From Planktothricoides sp. SR001 (GTDB lineage: Bacteria > Cyanobacteriota > Cyanobacteriia > Cyanobacteriales > Laspinemataceae), in NCBI RefSeq assembly GCF_001276715.1, contig NZ_LIUQ01000040.1:5149-64045 (forward strand): DNA of 58,897 nt, written 5' to 3'. Numbering within the stretch: the stretch's first letter is position 1; each line of letters opens with the position of its first letter. The notes under the pieces are model-generated. The model did no database searches, was not told the origin of the DNA, and was given only the letters and a program-made list of their open reading frames with translations. Positions 35,377-43,294 of this stretch are shown here, in pieces. The position numbers and the translations under genes were made by a program.

Positions 35377-36450
35377 TCATTCACCTAGTAAAGAAAGTTG
35401 TCCAACGGCTTCACGGTTAATTTCATAGCGTTCGGGCTTTGTCTTCTTAGTAATTAAACCTTGTTTAACGGCTTTTTTTAACCAATCTTGCATTTGGCCT
35501 TTTTTGACATCGAGGACTGTCACAAGTTCTCCGATCTCTTTAGGCTGCTCTAACTGTTTGAGGATAAACGGAAGAACCGCCTCATAAATATTTTTTGGAT
35601 CAAATATTGGCGAGTCTGAGATGGTTTTGATGGTGGCTTGTTTGGGTTCTGATGCGATGTGCTTCGCAACTCGCTTCGCGATCGCCGCTTCATCCACTTT
35701 CAACTCCGGCACCTGAGTTTCCTGAGAAAATAACGGAAGTTGTTCGGGCGCAACCTTTGTCACCTCAGAAACCGACTGTGTTTTAGCTTCTAAAGCAGAC
35801 TTTTCTAAGAATTGCCATAACGATTCATTGCCGGTTAAATCTGGAAATGGTATAGCCCCTTTTTTTAGCAACTCGTGATTTCCTTCCGGCACATTTTCTT
35901 GCATCCGCACAAACAGAGGAACCGTCTGAATCTTTTGCAACGCTTCGATCGCCCCCGCCCAAGTCCCCCCTGAACCCAACGCGGAACTCACTACTAAAGC
36001 ATAATCGGCTAAAGCATAAATATACTTATTCCGTCCCATAGCATTGCCAACATTGAAGCCCGCATTTGGGTCGTAAGCAGAAACCAGAGTCAATCGTCCG
36101 TCTTGAATTGCTGAACGATAAGCCGAAGAGACCGCTTCTTTGCTCAAGGGATGAGCCAACATTCCCACCGTCGTGCCCCCAGTTTCCACCGCTGCCAACA
36201 TCGCCGCGCGATCGACCCCTTTGGCTCCCCCGGAAACCAACTGAATGCCTTGATGAGCGGAAATTTGCGCTACTTTCTGGGTGTAATCCAGCCCAGTTGG
36301 ATCCACCTCACGAGAACTAACGATCGCTAACCCGCCGCTGTTCAACAATGCTTGATTGCCGACTCCGTATAAAATCGGTGGGGCTGAATGCTTTAAATGT
36401 TGTTTCAACCTTGAATTACCCGGTTTCTGTGTACTAAGGAATATTCCCAA
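35377..36450 (-). CDS. DprA-like (SLOG) protein with C-terminal winged helix, N-terminally shortened
   Basis: A 357-aa protein. Residues about 36-210 form a DprA/Smf Rossmann domain (GGLAIVSSREVD, VSGGAKGVDRAAM, GGTTVGMLA, GRNKYIYALADYALVVSS). A linker with AIAKRVAKHIA (256-266) leads to a C-terminal winged-helix-like region. DprA-type proteins bind single-stranded DNA or nucleotides. Longer relatives that I recall carry about 100 more residues before RLKQHLKHSAPPILYGVG. Here the similarity starts abruptly after an AGAAACCGGGT half-repeat, and the only start is a TTG overlapping the upstream gene by 17 bases. It may be a truncated but expressed gene or an early pseudogene. Confidence 0.75.
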   Translation of the reverse strand: MGIFLSTQKPGNSRLKQHLKHSAPPILYGVGNQALLNSGGLAIVSSREVDPTGLDYTQKVAQISAHQGIQLVSGGAKGVDRAAMLAAVETGGTTVGMLAHPLSKEAVSSAYRSAIQDGRLTLVSAYDPNAGFNVGNAMGRNKYIYALADYALVVSSALGSGGTWAGAIEALQKIQTVPLFVRMQENVPEGNHELLKKGAIPFPDLTGNESLWQFLEKSALEAKTQSVSEVTKVAPEQLPLFSQETQVPELKVDEAAIAKRVAKHIASEPKQATIKTISDSPIFDPKNIYEAVLPFILKQLEQPKEIGELVTVLDVKKGQMQDWLKKAVKQGLITKKTKPERYEINREAVGQLSLLGE

Positions 36451-38185
36451 TCACTTCTTCCCGATTTTTCAGCCAAAGTGCTAACCGAGAGGGTATTTCC
36501 GTGTTTAAGCGCAAGGGCAAGCCGTCGGTAGAGAGTGATTGGGCATAAGTGGCGCTGAGAAAGGGTTTGTAGGTTTTGGCTTCGGAGGTCTGCTGCTGGA
36601 TAAAGGCAAGGGTAATTCCCCGGACTAGCTGCCGTTCGGATGCGCTTTCAGTTTCGCTGATTTCGTTTTCAAAGATACTGTCGTTTTTGATCGGGTTGGG
36701 GCTGTCTGGATCCGTGGCGCTGTAGTGGGTTCCATCGATCGCCGTCACCAGATATTTGGGTTGGGGCAAGTCTAAAAAGGGTCGCAATTGATGGGTGACT
36801 GCCGGTGTCCAAGGATCGTTGGTGCCTGCTAAGAGTAAGGTGGGGGTGTTGACTTCTTTCAGTCCTTTTTCCCCAAAAATCTGCCCAATTACCGGGTTAA
36901 GCCCGATCGCACCGACAACCCGCCGATCGCCTAAGTTTCTTTTTTTCGGGCCTTTGGGCAACTTCTCGGCCACGGGCGCACATTGTAGCCAGTCCGCTGG
37001 GGCTCTACCGACCACCTGCCGACGTTGGCAATATTTCTGTAAGTCTTCAAAGTTGATTTCTGCCCCAGCTAGGGCTAATACGGTATAGCCGCCCAAAGAA
37101 TGTCCGATCGCGACTACTTTATTAGTATTAAAAGCTGGCAACGGTTGGGCAGAATTTGCTCCCCGTTGATTTTGGTTTAATTTTTCTAATTCGTTTAAGA
37201 GAAAAGTTACGTCTAAGGGGCGATCGATTAGTTCATTGGCAGGCAAAAGTTGACTGGGGTTAATGGTGGTCGGTAAATTCGTTAACCATTCCCGGTTACT
37301 GCCTGGGTGTTCTAAGCTGACTACGGTGATGCCATGACTGGCTAAGTGACGGGCTAAGTAAGTTAAGAAGGTGCGATCGCTGCCAAAGCCGTGAGACATG
37401 ACTACTAAGGGGTAGTCGTTGGCTGGTGGGCGGTTTCTCTCTAATAATAAGGTTTGGGTTCCCCAGTAAATATCCACGGCGATCGCACGTTGGCGATCGC
37501 GATCGACAAAACTCAGAGTTTGCTGTTGTGGGCTAAAGCTACCCACCGCCGCTGGATCGAAATTAGGCAAAATATCCGAGGTTTCTACGGTGAGTTCTTT
37601 TTTCAGCAAAGAACTCAAAATTTGGGTTTCCCAATAAGGAGTATTTAAGCGAGTGGCTACAGCGATCGCCCCAGTTAAATCTACCGTGAGATTTTCAGCG
37701 GGAAATGCTTTGAAAATGCCGATCAGACTTAAGCCATTGACACTTTCAATTGCTAGTTTCAACGCTGCTTTAATTTCCTCAACGGTATTTTCCGGCAAAG
37801 CTAACATCAAAGCTTTCAACAGGCGATCGCCTGCGGGAGTAGCCAACAGGTCATCAAAAATCGTATCCGCAATATTCGGGTCAATGTCCAAGCGACTCCC
37901 CAAAGCTTCTCGCAAAGTCTCACCCAGCAAGGGTTCAAACAGTTCTAGATCGTCGGAAAGTTTGCCGGTTTCCACAAATTTTTCCAAATGTGACACCTGG
38001 ATCGACCGTTCAATTGGCCCGATCCGCACGGTCAAACGTTCTGCTGCCCAAACTGGGGCCATACTCAAATGAGAGGAGAGTATAACCCCCGCCCACAATA
38101 CAGATTTAAATAAAATAGATTTCATAAATAGTCGGGACTGCCATCTCTTCATCCCAGTCCCATCAGATTTTATGCTAAATTTCAT
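36434..38185 (-). CDS. exported alpha/beta hydrolase with DUF1400 domain
   Basis: A 583-aa cyanobacterial hydrolase, probably an esterase or lipase. A signal peptide (hydrophobic SVLWAGVILSSHLSMAPVWA, cleavage after AWA-like residues near 48) is followed by the DUF1400 region (about 50-180) and the hydrolase fold. The nucleophile elbow is GHSLGG, the oxyanion region VMSHGFGSDR, and a late GTHYSA may hold the catalytic His; this resembles PAF-acetylhydrolase-like enzymes. The ATG at 38185 gives a long n-region; a later Met (codon 12 or 21) may be the true start. Its stop overlaps the DprA-like start. Confidence 0.85.
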   Translation of the reverse strand: MKFSIKSDGTGMKRWQSRLFMKSILFKSVLWAGVILSSHLSMAPVWAAERLTVRIGPIERSIQVSHLEKFVETGKLSDDLELFEPLLGETLREALGSRLDIDPNIADTIFDDLLATPAGDRLLKALMLALPENTVEEIKAALKLAIESVNGLSLIGIFKAFPAENLTVDLTGAIAVATRLNTPYWETQILSSLLKKELTVETSDILPNFDPAAVGSFSPQQQTLSFVDRDRQRAIAVDIYWGTQTLLLERNRPPANDYPLVVMSHGFGSDRTFLTYLARHLASHGITVVSLEHPGSNREWLTNLPTTINPSQLLPANELIDRPLDVTFLLNELEKLNQNQRGANSAQPLPAFNTNKVVAIGHSLGGYTVLALAGAEINFEDLQKYCQRRQVVGRAPADWLQCAPVAEKLPKGPKKRNLGDRRVVGAIGLNPVIGQIFGEKGLKEVNTPTLLLAGTNDPWTPAVTHQLRPFLDLPQPKYLVTAIDGTHYSATDPDSPNPIKNDSIFENEISETESASERQLVRGITLAFIQQQTSEAKTYKPFLSATYAQSLSTDGLPLRLNTEIPSRLALWLKNREEVIGNIP

Positions 38186-38255
38186 ATTCGGCTATCCCTT
38201 CAGCGCCTACAGTGATCGAAGCTATCCCCGTCATCTTAGTTCCTTAGTTATTCAT

Positions 38256-38284
38256 GTAGGGTGGGCAAATCTTGCCCACCCTAC
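38256..38284. repeat. GTAGGGTGGGCAA hairpin repeat
   Basis: Perfect 13-bp arms GTAGGGTGGGCAA / TTGCCCACCCTAC around a three-base loop. It is followed by CCTAC-type tandem pieces and lies in the promoter-side gap of the hydrolase gene. Common cyanobacterial intergenic repeat type. Confidence 0.8.
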
Positions 38285-38794
38285 CCCTACCTACCCCTAC
38301 CTACATTTTTAAGGCGATCGCGGGAGCACCAAAAACGGGATCCATCGGCCAGCATATCCGTATAAATCCACATTCCGCACTTCTTAACATTTAATGAATT
38401 ATTTTTACTAATATATCGCTTGTAATCTTTATCCTGTAAGCATTCTAGTTATCAGGATTCATTGCCCATAATATGAATAATTGTAATAAATTTTCTCATA
38501 AAAATTAGCTATTAAGAAGTTTTATTATTAAGTATTCCTGTAATGGCAGTTTTTCGTAAAAACATCCTGAATAGAGTTAAGATATGTAACGATATATGAA
38601 GATGTGCGGAATGTGGGTATAAATACGGAAAAAATTATCAAAAACTTCTATTTATATCAAAAGTTTTGCAGATTGTCAACATTTTTTATTCACTATCAAA
38701 AAAATTTTAGCCGTTCTTTAAAAAACACCAAAAAACCCACCAAAAATCTTTATGGTAACTTTACAGACAATCCCAAAAAAACAGGTTATATTAA
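38285..38794. other. AT-rich gap before the PEP-CTERM unit
   Basis: No supported gene. An open frame at 38604-38825 (73 codons) runs into the structured leader and has no ribosome site. TATATT at 38787-38792, just before the conserved leader hairpin, may be the -10 of the PEP-CTERM gene; no -35 at proper spacing was found. Confidence 0.4.
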
Positions 38795-38800
38795 AAACAT

Positions 38801-38998
38801 GAAGAGAGGACAGGTTCCTGAGTGAGCCGAAAGCAACTGACGAAGATAATTATTTCACCTCTCTTCTAAGAAGTCTGAGTTAACTCTCAACTTCTTAACA
38901 AATTACTAGAAAAAACCAGAATTCTTACCATCTGGATTTATCCGTCAGGGAACTCAACAATAAAACGAAACTCACTCACAAAGGAGACATCTAAAACT
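38801..38998 (+). promoter_or_regulatory. structured 5' leader RNA A of PEP-CTERM gene 1
   Basis: Stem P1 is GAAGAGAGG (38801-38809) with CCTCTCTTC (38858-38866). Inside it lies TTCCT (38815) and the core TGAGCCGAAAGCAACTGAC (38823-38841). Stem P2 is TAAGAAGT (38867-38874) with ACTTCTTA (38890-38897), directly stacked on P1. A small third hairpin CCAGA/TCTGG (38916-38935) and an AAGGAG ribosome site follow. The same arrangement precedes PEP-CTERM gene 2 with compensatory changes in P1 and P2. I know no riboswitch with this core; a cis-regulatory or stability role is inferred. Confidence 0.75.
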
Positions 38999-39823
38999 AT
39001 GAAATTTAGCACTTTACTCACCGCTACTCTCGTTTCCACTGGTATCGTTCTTAGCGCAGTCGCTACACCAGCCTTTGCTCAACGTGGCGGTAACGGCGGC
39101 GGTAGCTCGGCAAACGCCGGTGGCGGTAACGGCGGCGGTAGCTCGGCAAACGCCGGTGGCGGTAACGGCGGCGGCGGCGGTAGCTCGGCAAACGCCGGTG
39201 GCGGTAACGGCGGCGGTAGCTCGGCAAACGCCGGTGGCGGTAACGGCGGCGGCGGCGGTAGCACTGAAAACGCCGGTGGCGGTAACGGCGGCGGTAACGG
39301 CGGCGGCGGTAGCACTGAAAACGCCGGTGGTGGCAAACCCGCTCAAGAAGAAAGCACAACAAATCCCTCTGCTTGTCCATCTGTGGGTGGAACCCCCTTG
39401 TGTTTGGGTGCATTTGATGGTAATGACCAACATACAGGTGTCAGCAATCTTGAAACAATCCTGGGTGGAACCTGGACACAAGCAGATCGAACTGAGCTCG
39501 GTTCTGGCAACCAAACTGGTACATGGAATACTGGATTGACAGGTGCCGGTGCTTTCGCTGTCAAAGCTGGTGGTGGAGATCAAGGTGGCTATCTCTTGTT
39601 CCAAACCAATGACATTTCTACAATTAATTGGTCTACATTAGGTCTGATCGTCGGTAATGGAAACACCCCTGGGATGTCTCACGTGAGTGTTTACACTGGT
39701 GGTCCTGGTGGTGGTCCTCAGCAAGAAGTTCCCGAACCTCTGACTTTGTTGGGTTCTGGTTTAGCCCTCGGATTCGGTGGAATGTTCCAGAAAAAGCGTA
39801 ACGCCAAGAAATCTGCTAAGTAA
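38999..39823 (+). CDS. PEP-CTERM sorted surface protein with Gly-rich repeats
   Basis: A 274-aa exported protein. The signal peptide ends at VATPAFA (residue 27). Residues about 28-118 are six tandem repeats of a GNGGGSSANAGG type. A globular domain follows (about 130-235; AFDGNDQHTGVSNLETILGG, WSTLGLIVGNG), shared with the neighbour at 40649. The C-terminus is a PEP-CTERM anchor: VPEPLTLLGSG from 244, a hydrophobic helix and the basic tail KKRNAKKSAK. Such tails are cut by an exosortase, which is not in this window. It has its own structured leader and terminator. Unequal slippage of the 36-bp repeats is likely. Confidence 0.85.
   Translation: MKFSTLLTATLVSTGIVLSAVATPAFAQRGGNGGGSSANAGGGNGGGSSANAGGGNGGGGGSSANAGGGNGGGSSANAGGGNGGGGGSTENAGGGNGGGNGGGGSTENAGGGKPAQEESTTNPSACPSVGGTPLCLGAFDGNDQHTGVSNLETILGGTWTQADRTELGSGNQTGTWNTGLTGAGAFAVKAGGGDQGGYLLFQTNDISTINWSTLGLIVGNGNTPGMSHVSVYTGGPGGGPQQEVPEPLTLLGSGLALGFGGMFQKKRNAKKSAK
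39086..39336 (+). repeat. tandem 36-bp-type repeats encoding the Gly/Asn/Ser tract
   Basis: Six in-frame units of GGTAACGGCGGCGGTAGC followed by TCGGCAAACGCCGGT or a GAAAAC variant, with insertions of extra GGC codons in some. They encode the Gly-rich spacer of the PEP-CTERM protein. They are absent from the paralogue and so are a secondary expansion. Confidence 0.85.
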
Positions 39824-39876
39824 TTCTCATGGATGAATCCTTTAAGATAACACTACGTTCTTAAACAAATTCATAA

Positions 39877-39908
39877 AGCCACATCTGATGATTCAGGTGT
39901 GGCTTTTT
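39877..39908 (+). terminator. intrinsic terminator of PEP-CTERM gene 1
   Basis: AGCCACATCTGA (39877-39888), loop TGAT, TCAGGTGTGGCT (39893-39904), then a T-run. One G-T wobble. The equivalent hairpin follows gene 2 with several paired substitutions. Confidence 0.9.
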
Positions 39909-40090
39909 ATTTGGTTGTTGATTGTTGATTGTTGATTGTTGGTTGTTGATTGTTGGTTGGTTGTTGTTTGTTGTTTGTTGTTGGTTGTTGATTGTTGATT
40001 GTTGATTGTTGGTTGGTTGGTTGTTGTTGGTTGGTTGTTGATTGTTGATTGTTGGTTGTTGATTGTTGGTTGGTTGTTGTTGGTTGGGGA
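39909..40090. repeat. heptamer-type tandem repeat (TTGTTGA / TTGTTGG)
   Basis: About 180 bases of TTGTTGATTGTTGG-like units, like the short tandem heptamer repeats known from cyanobacterial intergenic DNA. A complementary tract lies at 45.43 kb and shorter ones at 54.9 and 58.7 kb. Open frames across it are artefacts. Confidence 0.85.
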
Positions 40091-40095
40091 AAGTC

Positions 40096-40190
40096 GTACG
40101 GGCGAATGGCCATTCGCCCGTACAAGTAAAAGTCGTACGGGCGAATGGCCATAAGGCCTGACGGATTATGCTTCGCAAGGACGCCCGTAC
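40096..40190. repeat. 28-bp perfect palindrome plus interrupted second copy
   Basis: GTACGGGCGAATGG and its reverse complement form a perfect 28-bp palindrome (40096-40123). A second copy at about 40134-40190 is split after GCGAATGGCC by about 30 extra bases before GCCCGTAC, so the copies can also pair with each other. Confidence 0.8.
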
Positions 40191-40204
40191 AAATGAAATA
40201 CCAC

Positions 40205-40345
40205 TATTCACTATTCACTATTCACTACTCACTATTCCCTACACCCTAAACCCTACACCCTAAACCCTACACCCTCTCTTGCCCCTACACCCTACACCCT
40301 ACACCCTACACCCTCTCTTCCTCCGCATCCCCGCTCCCCCTGGTT
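40205..40345. repeat. telomere-like CCCTAAA / CCCTACA tandem tract
   Basis: CACTATT units, then CCCTAAA and CCCTACA heptamers, then C-rich DNA. It is a microsatellite between the two PEP-CTERM units; it has no other visible function. Confidence 0.8.
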
Positions 40346-40444
40346 AGGGAGTAGCTTTACAGAATCTTTAAGTAAATTCTAGGAATTCTTCATCAAAACT
40401 TTATACTATATCCGCAAAACTACGGTATTATAGAGGAGCGATAG

Positions 40445-40648
40445 GAAGAGAGAATCTATTCCTTGATGAGCCGAATGCAATTGACTACACATCATAGTTC
40501 CATTCTCTCTTCAAATTCTGTAGAAGCCTGAGATAGATATTGAGCTTCTAAGTATAAAAACCAGGACTTATTTCACCGGGGAACGGATTAGTAGAAACGT
40601 TTCCTCAGAAACGCAAAGAAAAACAAGTTAAATTGGAGAGCAAGAACT
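40445..40648 (+). promoter_or_regulatory. structured 5' leader RNA B of PEP-CTERM gene 2
   Basis: P1 is GAAGAGAGAAT (40445-40455) with ATTCTCTCTTC (40502-40512), 11 perfect pairs. TTCCT lies at the same offset (+14) as in leader A and the core TGAGCCGAATGCAATTGAC (40467-40485) at the same offset (+22). P2 is TAGAAGC (40521-40527) with GCTTCTA (40544-40550). A G-C pair of P1 in leader A is A-T here and a T-A pair of P2 is C-G, which are compensatory changes. TATTAT at 40426-40431 is a plausible -10 for this transcript. Confidence 0.75.
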
Positions 40649-41158
40649 ATGAAAAACTTATTTGCAACGGCGATCGGCACCTCTGTATTAACCGCTGGTA
40701 TCCTGTCCATGTCCGCTCTCGGTGCTTCTGCTGCTACTTTGATTGGTACTTACGACGGCAACGATACAGGTGCTCAAGGTACAGGTATCACGAACCTGGA
40801 TTCTATCCTTGGTCCCGCTTGGACTCTCGCGGGCAAATCCGATGAAGGGCTTGGCACCTTCTCTTCAGGTGGTGAGGGTAGCCTAACTGGTACATGGTTA
40901 ACTGGGTTGAGTGGTGCAGGTGCTTTCTCTGTCAAGGCTGCCGATGGTTATCTCCTGTTTGAAACCGATGACATTTCCACAATTAATTGGTCTACCCTGG
41001 GTCTGCTGAACAAAGGCGGACAGCAACCCGGACTGTCTCACCTGAGTGTGTACCAAAAAGAAGTTCCTGAACCTCTGACCTTGTTGGGTTCTGGTTTAGC
41101 CCTGGGATTTGGTGGTTACTTCCAGAAGAAGCGTAACGCCAAGAAATCTGCCCAGTAA
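40649..41158 (+). CDS. PEP-CTERM sorted surface protein (paralogue)
   Basis: A 169-aa exported protein with a signal peptide ending at GASA (about residue 28). It has one globular domain (TYDGNDTGAQGTGITNLDSI, WSTLGLLNKGG) and the PEP-CTERM anchor VPEPLTLLGSG from 139 with the same basic tail as its neighbour. It lacks the Gly-rich repeat tract. The domain recalls cyanobacterial PEP-CTERM extracellular proteins of unknown role. Leader, coding region and the 30 bases after the stop are all homologous to the upstream unit, so the whole transcription unit was duplicated. Confidence 0.85.
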   Translation: MKNLFATAIGTSVLTAGILSMSALGASAATLIGTYDGNDTGAQGTGITNLDSILGPAWTLAGKSDEGLGTFSSGGEGSLTGTWLTGLSGAGAFSVKAADGYLLFETDDISTINWSTLGLLNKGGQQPGLSHLSVYQKEVPEPLTLLGSGLALGFGGYFQKKRNAKKSAQ

Positions 41159-41234
41159 TTCTAATGGATGAATCCTTTAAGATAAGGCTAGGGCGTAAAC
41201 ATTACGCCCCTACAATAAATCAACAGAATTAACA

Positions 41235-41271
41235 GAAACGACATCTGATTTTTCAGGTGTCGTTTCTTTTT
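41235..41271 (+). terminator. intrinsic terminator of PEP-CTERM gene 2
   Basis: GAAACGACATCTGA (41235-41248), loop TTTT, TCAGGTGTCGTTTC (41253-41266), then TTTTT. Fourteen pairs with one wobble. Confidence 0.9.
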
Positions 41272-41300
41272 GTGTTGGTTTATTCCGGTTGATCCAGTGA

Positions 41301-42104
41301 CTAAATCCCCGGCAAAATACTGGGTTTTTGTATTAACGCTAAACCATCATTAAGTTCCACTTTCCCTTCCATGACGGCGGCTAATTTTCGGGCATCCGCT
41401 TCCCGATAATGTCCGGTTCTTAAAAATAAGTCCATGTCCCGTTTAACCGCCGGTTTTAATTGTCCTTGGGGGTCTACTTGTTTGCGTTGATAGGTGGGAT
41501 CTATTGCGGATTTGCCATAACTCCAGTGGAAATGTTCCGTTAAAATATCGGGGATGTAATGCAGGCGATTGACTCGTTTGGCTAAATCTGTAATCCATAA
41601 GTCATCATATAAACATTCAAACATTCCCGTGGTAAAGTAGCCGAGGGTTGAATACCATTGACGGCTGACAATGGGAAATGTACAAAGTTTGACCCCCCAA
41701 TGTCCCTCGTTAAACCACATACAAAAAATGCGATCGCGATATTTTTGTACTTCTTGGTCCAAGCGAGTATCCCAGCCAGGGGTATTATAAATTTGATCGT
41801 CCGCCGCCATAATTAATAAATCTCCTTGAGACTGTTGGGCTAATTCATTCCAACCCTTAGAAATCCCAATCGGATCGCCAACTACAAATAAACAACGGCT
41901 TAATGTTTTTAAAGCCAAAGCTTGATTCTGAAATTGTTTTACATAGTCTTCTCTGGTGGGGTCATCCGCATCTAGGTAAAACAAAACTTCGACTCTTTGG
42001 GGAATTTGGGCTGTTTCTAATACCGTTAAAATTAAGCGTAGGGCTTGGCTGGGTCTTTGCCTGGTGGGACATAGCAAGGATATTTTTTGCGGCAAAAGTG
42101 ACAT
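41301..42104 (-). CDS. GT-A fold glycosyltransferase-like protein
   Basis: A 267-aa protein opening with ISLLCPTRQRPSQALRLI, the first strand and helix of GT2-like GT-A enzymes. It has acidic motifs FYLDADDP and MAADDQIY in the positions of the donor-binding aspartates. The C-terminal part (HFHWSYGKSAIDPTYQRK) resembles phage/cyanophage-type glycosyltransferase-like proteins. The donor and acceptor are unknown. It is transcribed convergently to the PEP-CTERM gene. Glycosylation of surface proteins would fit the neighbourhood but is speculation. Confidence 0.7.
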   Translation of the reverse strand: MSLLPQKISLLCPTRQRPSQALRLILTVLETAQIPQRVEVLFYLDADDPTREDYVKQFQNQALALKTLSRCLFVVGDPIGISKGWNELAQQSQGDLLIMAADDQIYNTPGWDTRLDQEVQKYRDRIFCMWFNEGHWGVKLCTFPIVSRQWYSTLGYFTTGMFECLYDDLWITDLAKRVNRLHYIPDILTEHFHWSYGKSAIDPTYQRKQVDPQGQLKPAVKRDMDLFLRTGHYREADARKLAAVMEGKVELNDGLALIQKPSILPGI

Positions 42105-42151
42105 GAAATTCTCGATTTAGTCAATAACAATTTTTATTTTATATTTGTTTA

Positions 42152-42268
42152 TTAGACAATTCTGGCTTTCATGCCGAAGTCGATCTCCCCAACCCTTCGC
42201 GCAACGCGTTGCGGATATATGAGGATCCACCGCCATCAGCTTTTTATAATTTTGCCAGAATTGTCTAA
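42152..42268. repeat. 117-bp MITE-like element, copy 1
   Basis: Perfect 15-bp terminal inverted repeats TTAGACAATTCTGGC (42152-42166) and GCCAGAATTGTCTAA (42254-42268). The interior has GGATCC and a CCGCCATC stretch. A diverged copy lies at 43971-44066. There is no coding capacity, so a transposase would have to act in trans. Confidence 0.8.
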
Positions 42269-42296
42269 TATCAAGGTTAACGGTGGGATACTCACC

Positions 42297-42410
42297 AGAA
42301 ACCCGGTTTCTCCAGTTATCCGAAAATAAAATAGCCTCTCATTAGCGCGATCGCAAGGGCAAAAACCCGGTTTCTTTGGTGATCTTCATGGCCTCAGAAA
42401 CCGGGTTTCT
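42297..42410. repeat. three AGAAACCCGGTTTCT palindromes
   Basis: Copies at 42297-42311, 42361-42375 and 42396-42410, the last in opposite orientation. They occupy the gap between the glycosyltransferase-like and DUF2301 genes. Confidence 0.85.
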
Positions 42411-42542
42411 CTTCCGAGTCAAATTTAACCATAAATCTAGGGGCAATTCATCCGTTGCCCCTAGTGGATGTACAGGTTATGAGTCCGTCCCGTCCGGGTG
42501 ATGTGGAAACGATTTCGATTTTTGATGGGACTCTGGCAACCC

Positions 42543-43208
42543 TTAAGCTTGCACCGAAGGCTTATTTTTCAAATAAGCAAACACACTTTTATCCCCAATA
42601 TCATCAGGAATGTTTTGAAACAATTTGCGGATGGCAAAAACCAGAAAGAGGATCGCCCAAATTACCACCATGAGTTTTTCTGAGTAGGGTGATAGCCAAC
42701 CAAGCAAATGTCCTAAGATTAACACTGGGACTAAAGGGGTTAGTATTTTGGTTTCTAGGCGATTAAAACAAAAGGCTTCTTTAAAATAGATCCCGGTCAA
42801 CGCGGCAAAGGTCGGTCCAATGCCGAATAATGCGATCGGATCGTTGTAAACTGCGATCGCCAAGGGGTCACTACTGGTTAAACAGATCCACACCGCTGTC
42901 CCGGCACCGATCAACCAAAATACTTGCAACAGACGGTGTAGGATGGCAAGGTAGATATGGATCATCACCAAACTCACCCCTAAACCTAGGCAAAAGCAAG
43001 CATAAAGAGGGGTCAGTAGATTCGTAAAGCCCTCTGTGGTGTAAGGCCATACCACCAATGTGGTACTAATGGCAAAACAAACTGCTGCCACCATCAAGCC
43101 ACTGCGGTAGATTTTCACCCCCAGGCGATCGCCTGGTGTAATCGTAAATTCACCAAACTGTCCTTGGTAAATTTCAGGTTCAGCCAGGAACTTGTTATGG
43201 TTCGTCAT
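42543..43208 (-). CDS. DUF2301 integral membrane protein
   Basis: A 221-aa protein of a family found mainly in cyanobacteria and plastid-bearing organisms. A soluble start (YQGQFGEFTITPGDRLGVKIYR) is followed by about six to seven transmembrane helices with the conserved IGPTFAALTGIYFKEAFCF and GHLLGWL segments. Function is unknown. It is divergent from the acidic protein gene at 43295. Confidence 0.75.
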   Translation of the reverse strand: MTNHNKFLAEPEIYQGQFGEFTITPGDRLGVKIYRSGLMVAAVCFAISTTLVVWPYTTEGFTNLLTPLYACFCLGLGVSLVMIHIYLAILHRLLQVFWLIGAGTAVWICLTSSDPLAIAVYNDPIALFGIGPTFAALTGIYFKEAFCFNRLETKILTPLVPVLILGHLLGWLSPYSEKLMVVIWAILFLVFAIRKLFQNIPDDIGDKSVFAYLKNKPSVQA

Positions 43209-43294
43209 CGTTTTATCTCATCTCTAGAACTACGAGGATCCTGAAAAGCAGATCCCACTTATGTCTTATCACAGTCAGCACCGAGGAATGATCG

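Noticed and set aside
38604-38825. 73-codon frame before the PEP-CTERM leader
   Set aside because: It runs into the conserved hairpin P1 and loop core, has Lys/Asn-rich AT-bias composition and no ribosome site.
39014-39604. 196-codon minus-strand frame over the Gly-rich repeats
   Set aside because: It is a mirror of the GC-rich tandem repeats of the PEP-CTERM gene; composition is Ala/Thr-repetitive and there is no ribosome site.
40205-40345. Telomere-like CCCTAAA repeats as a chromosome end
   Set aside because: Short, mixed with CCCTACA and CACTATT units, and followed by ordinary genes; it is a microsatellite.
1623-42410. CRISPR array made of AGAAACCCGGTTTCT units
   Set aside because: The units are scattered over 40 kb without regular spacers and no cas genes are present.
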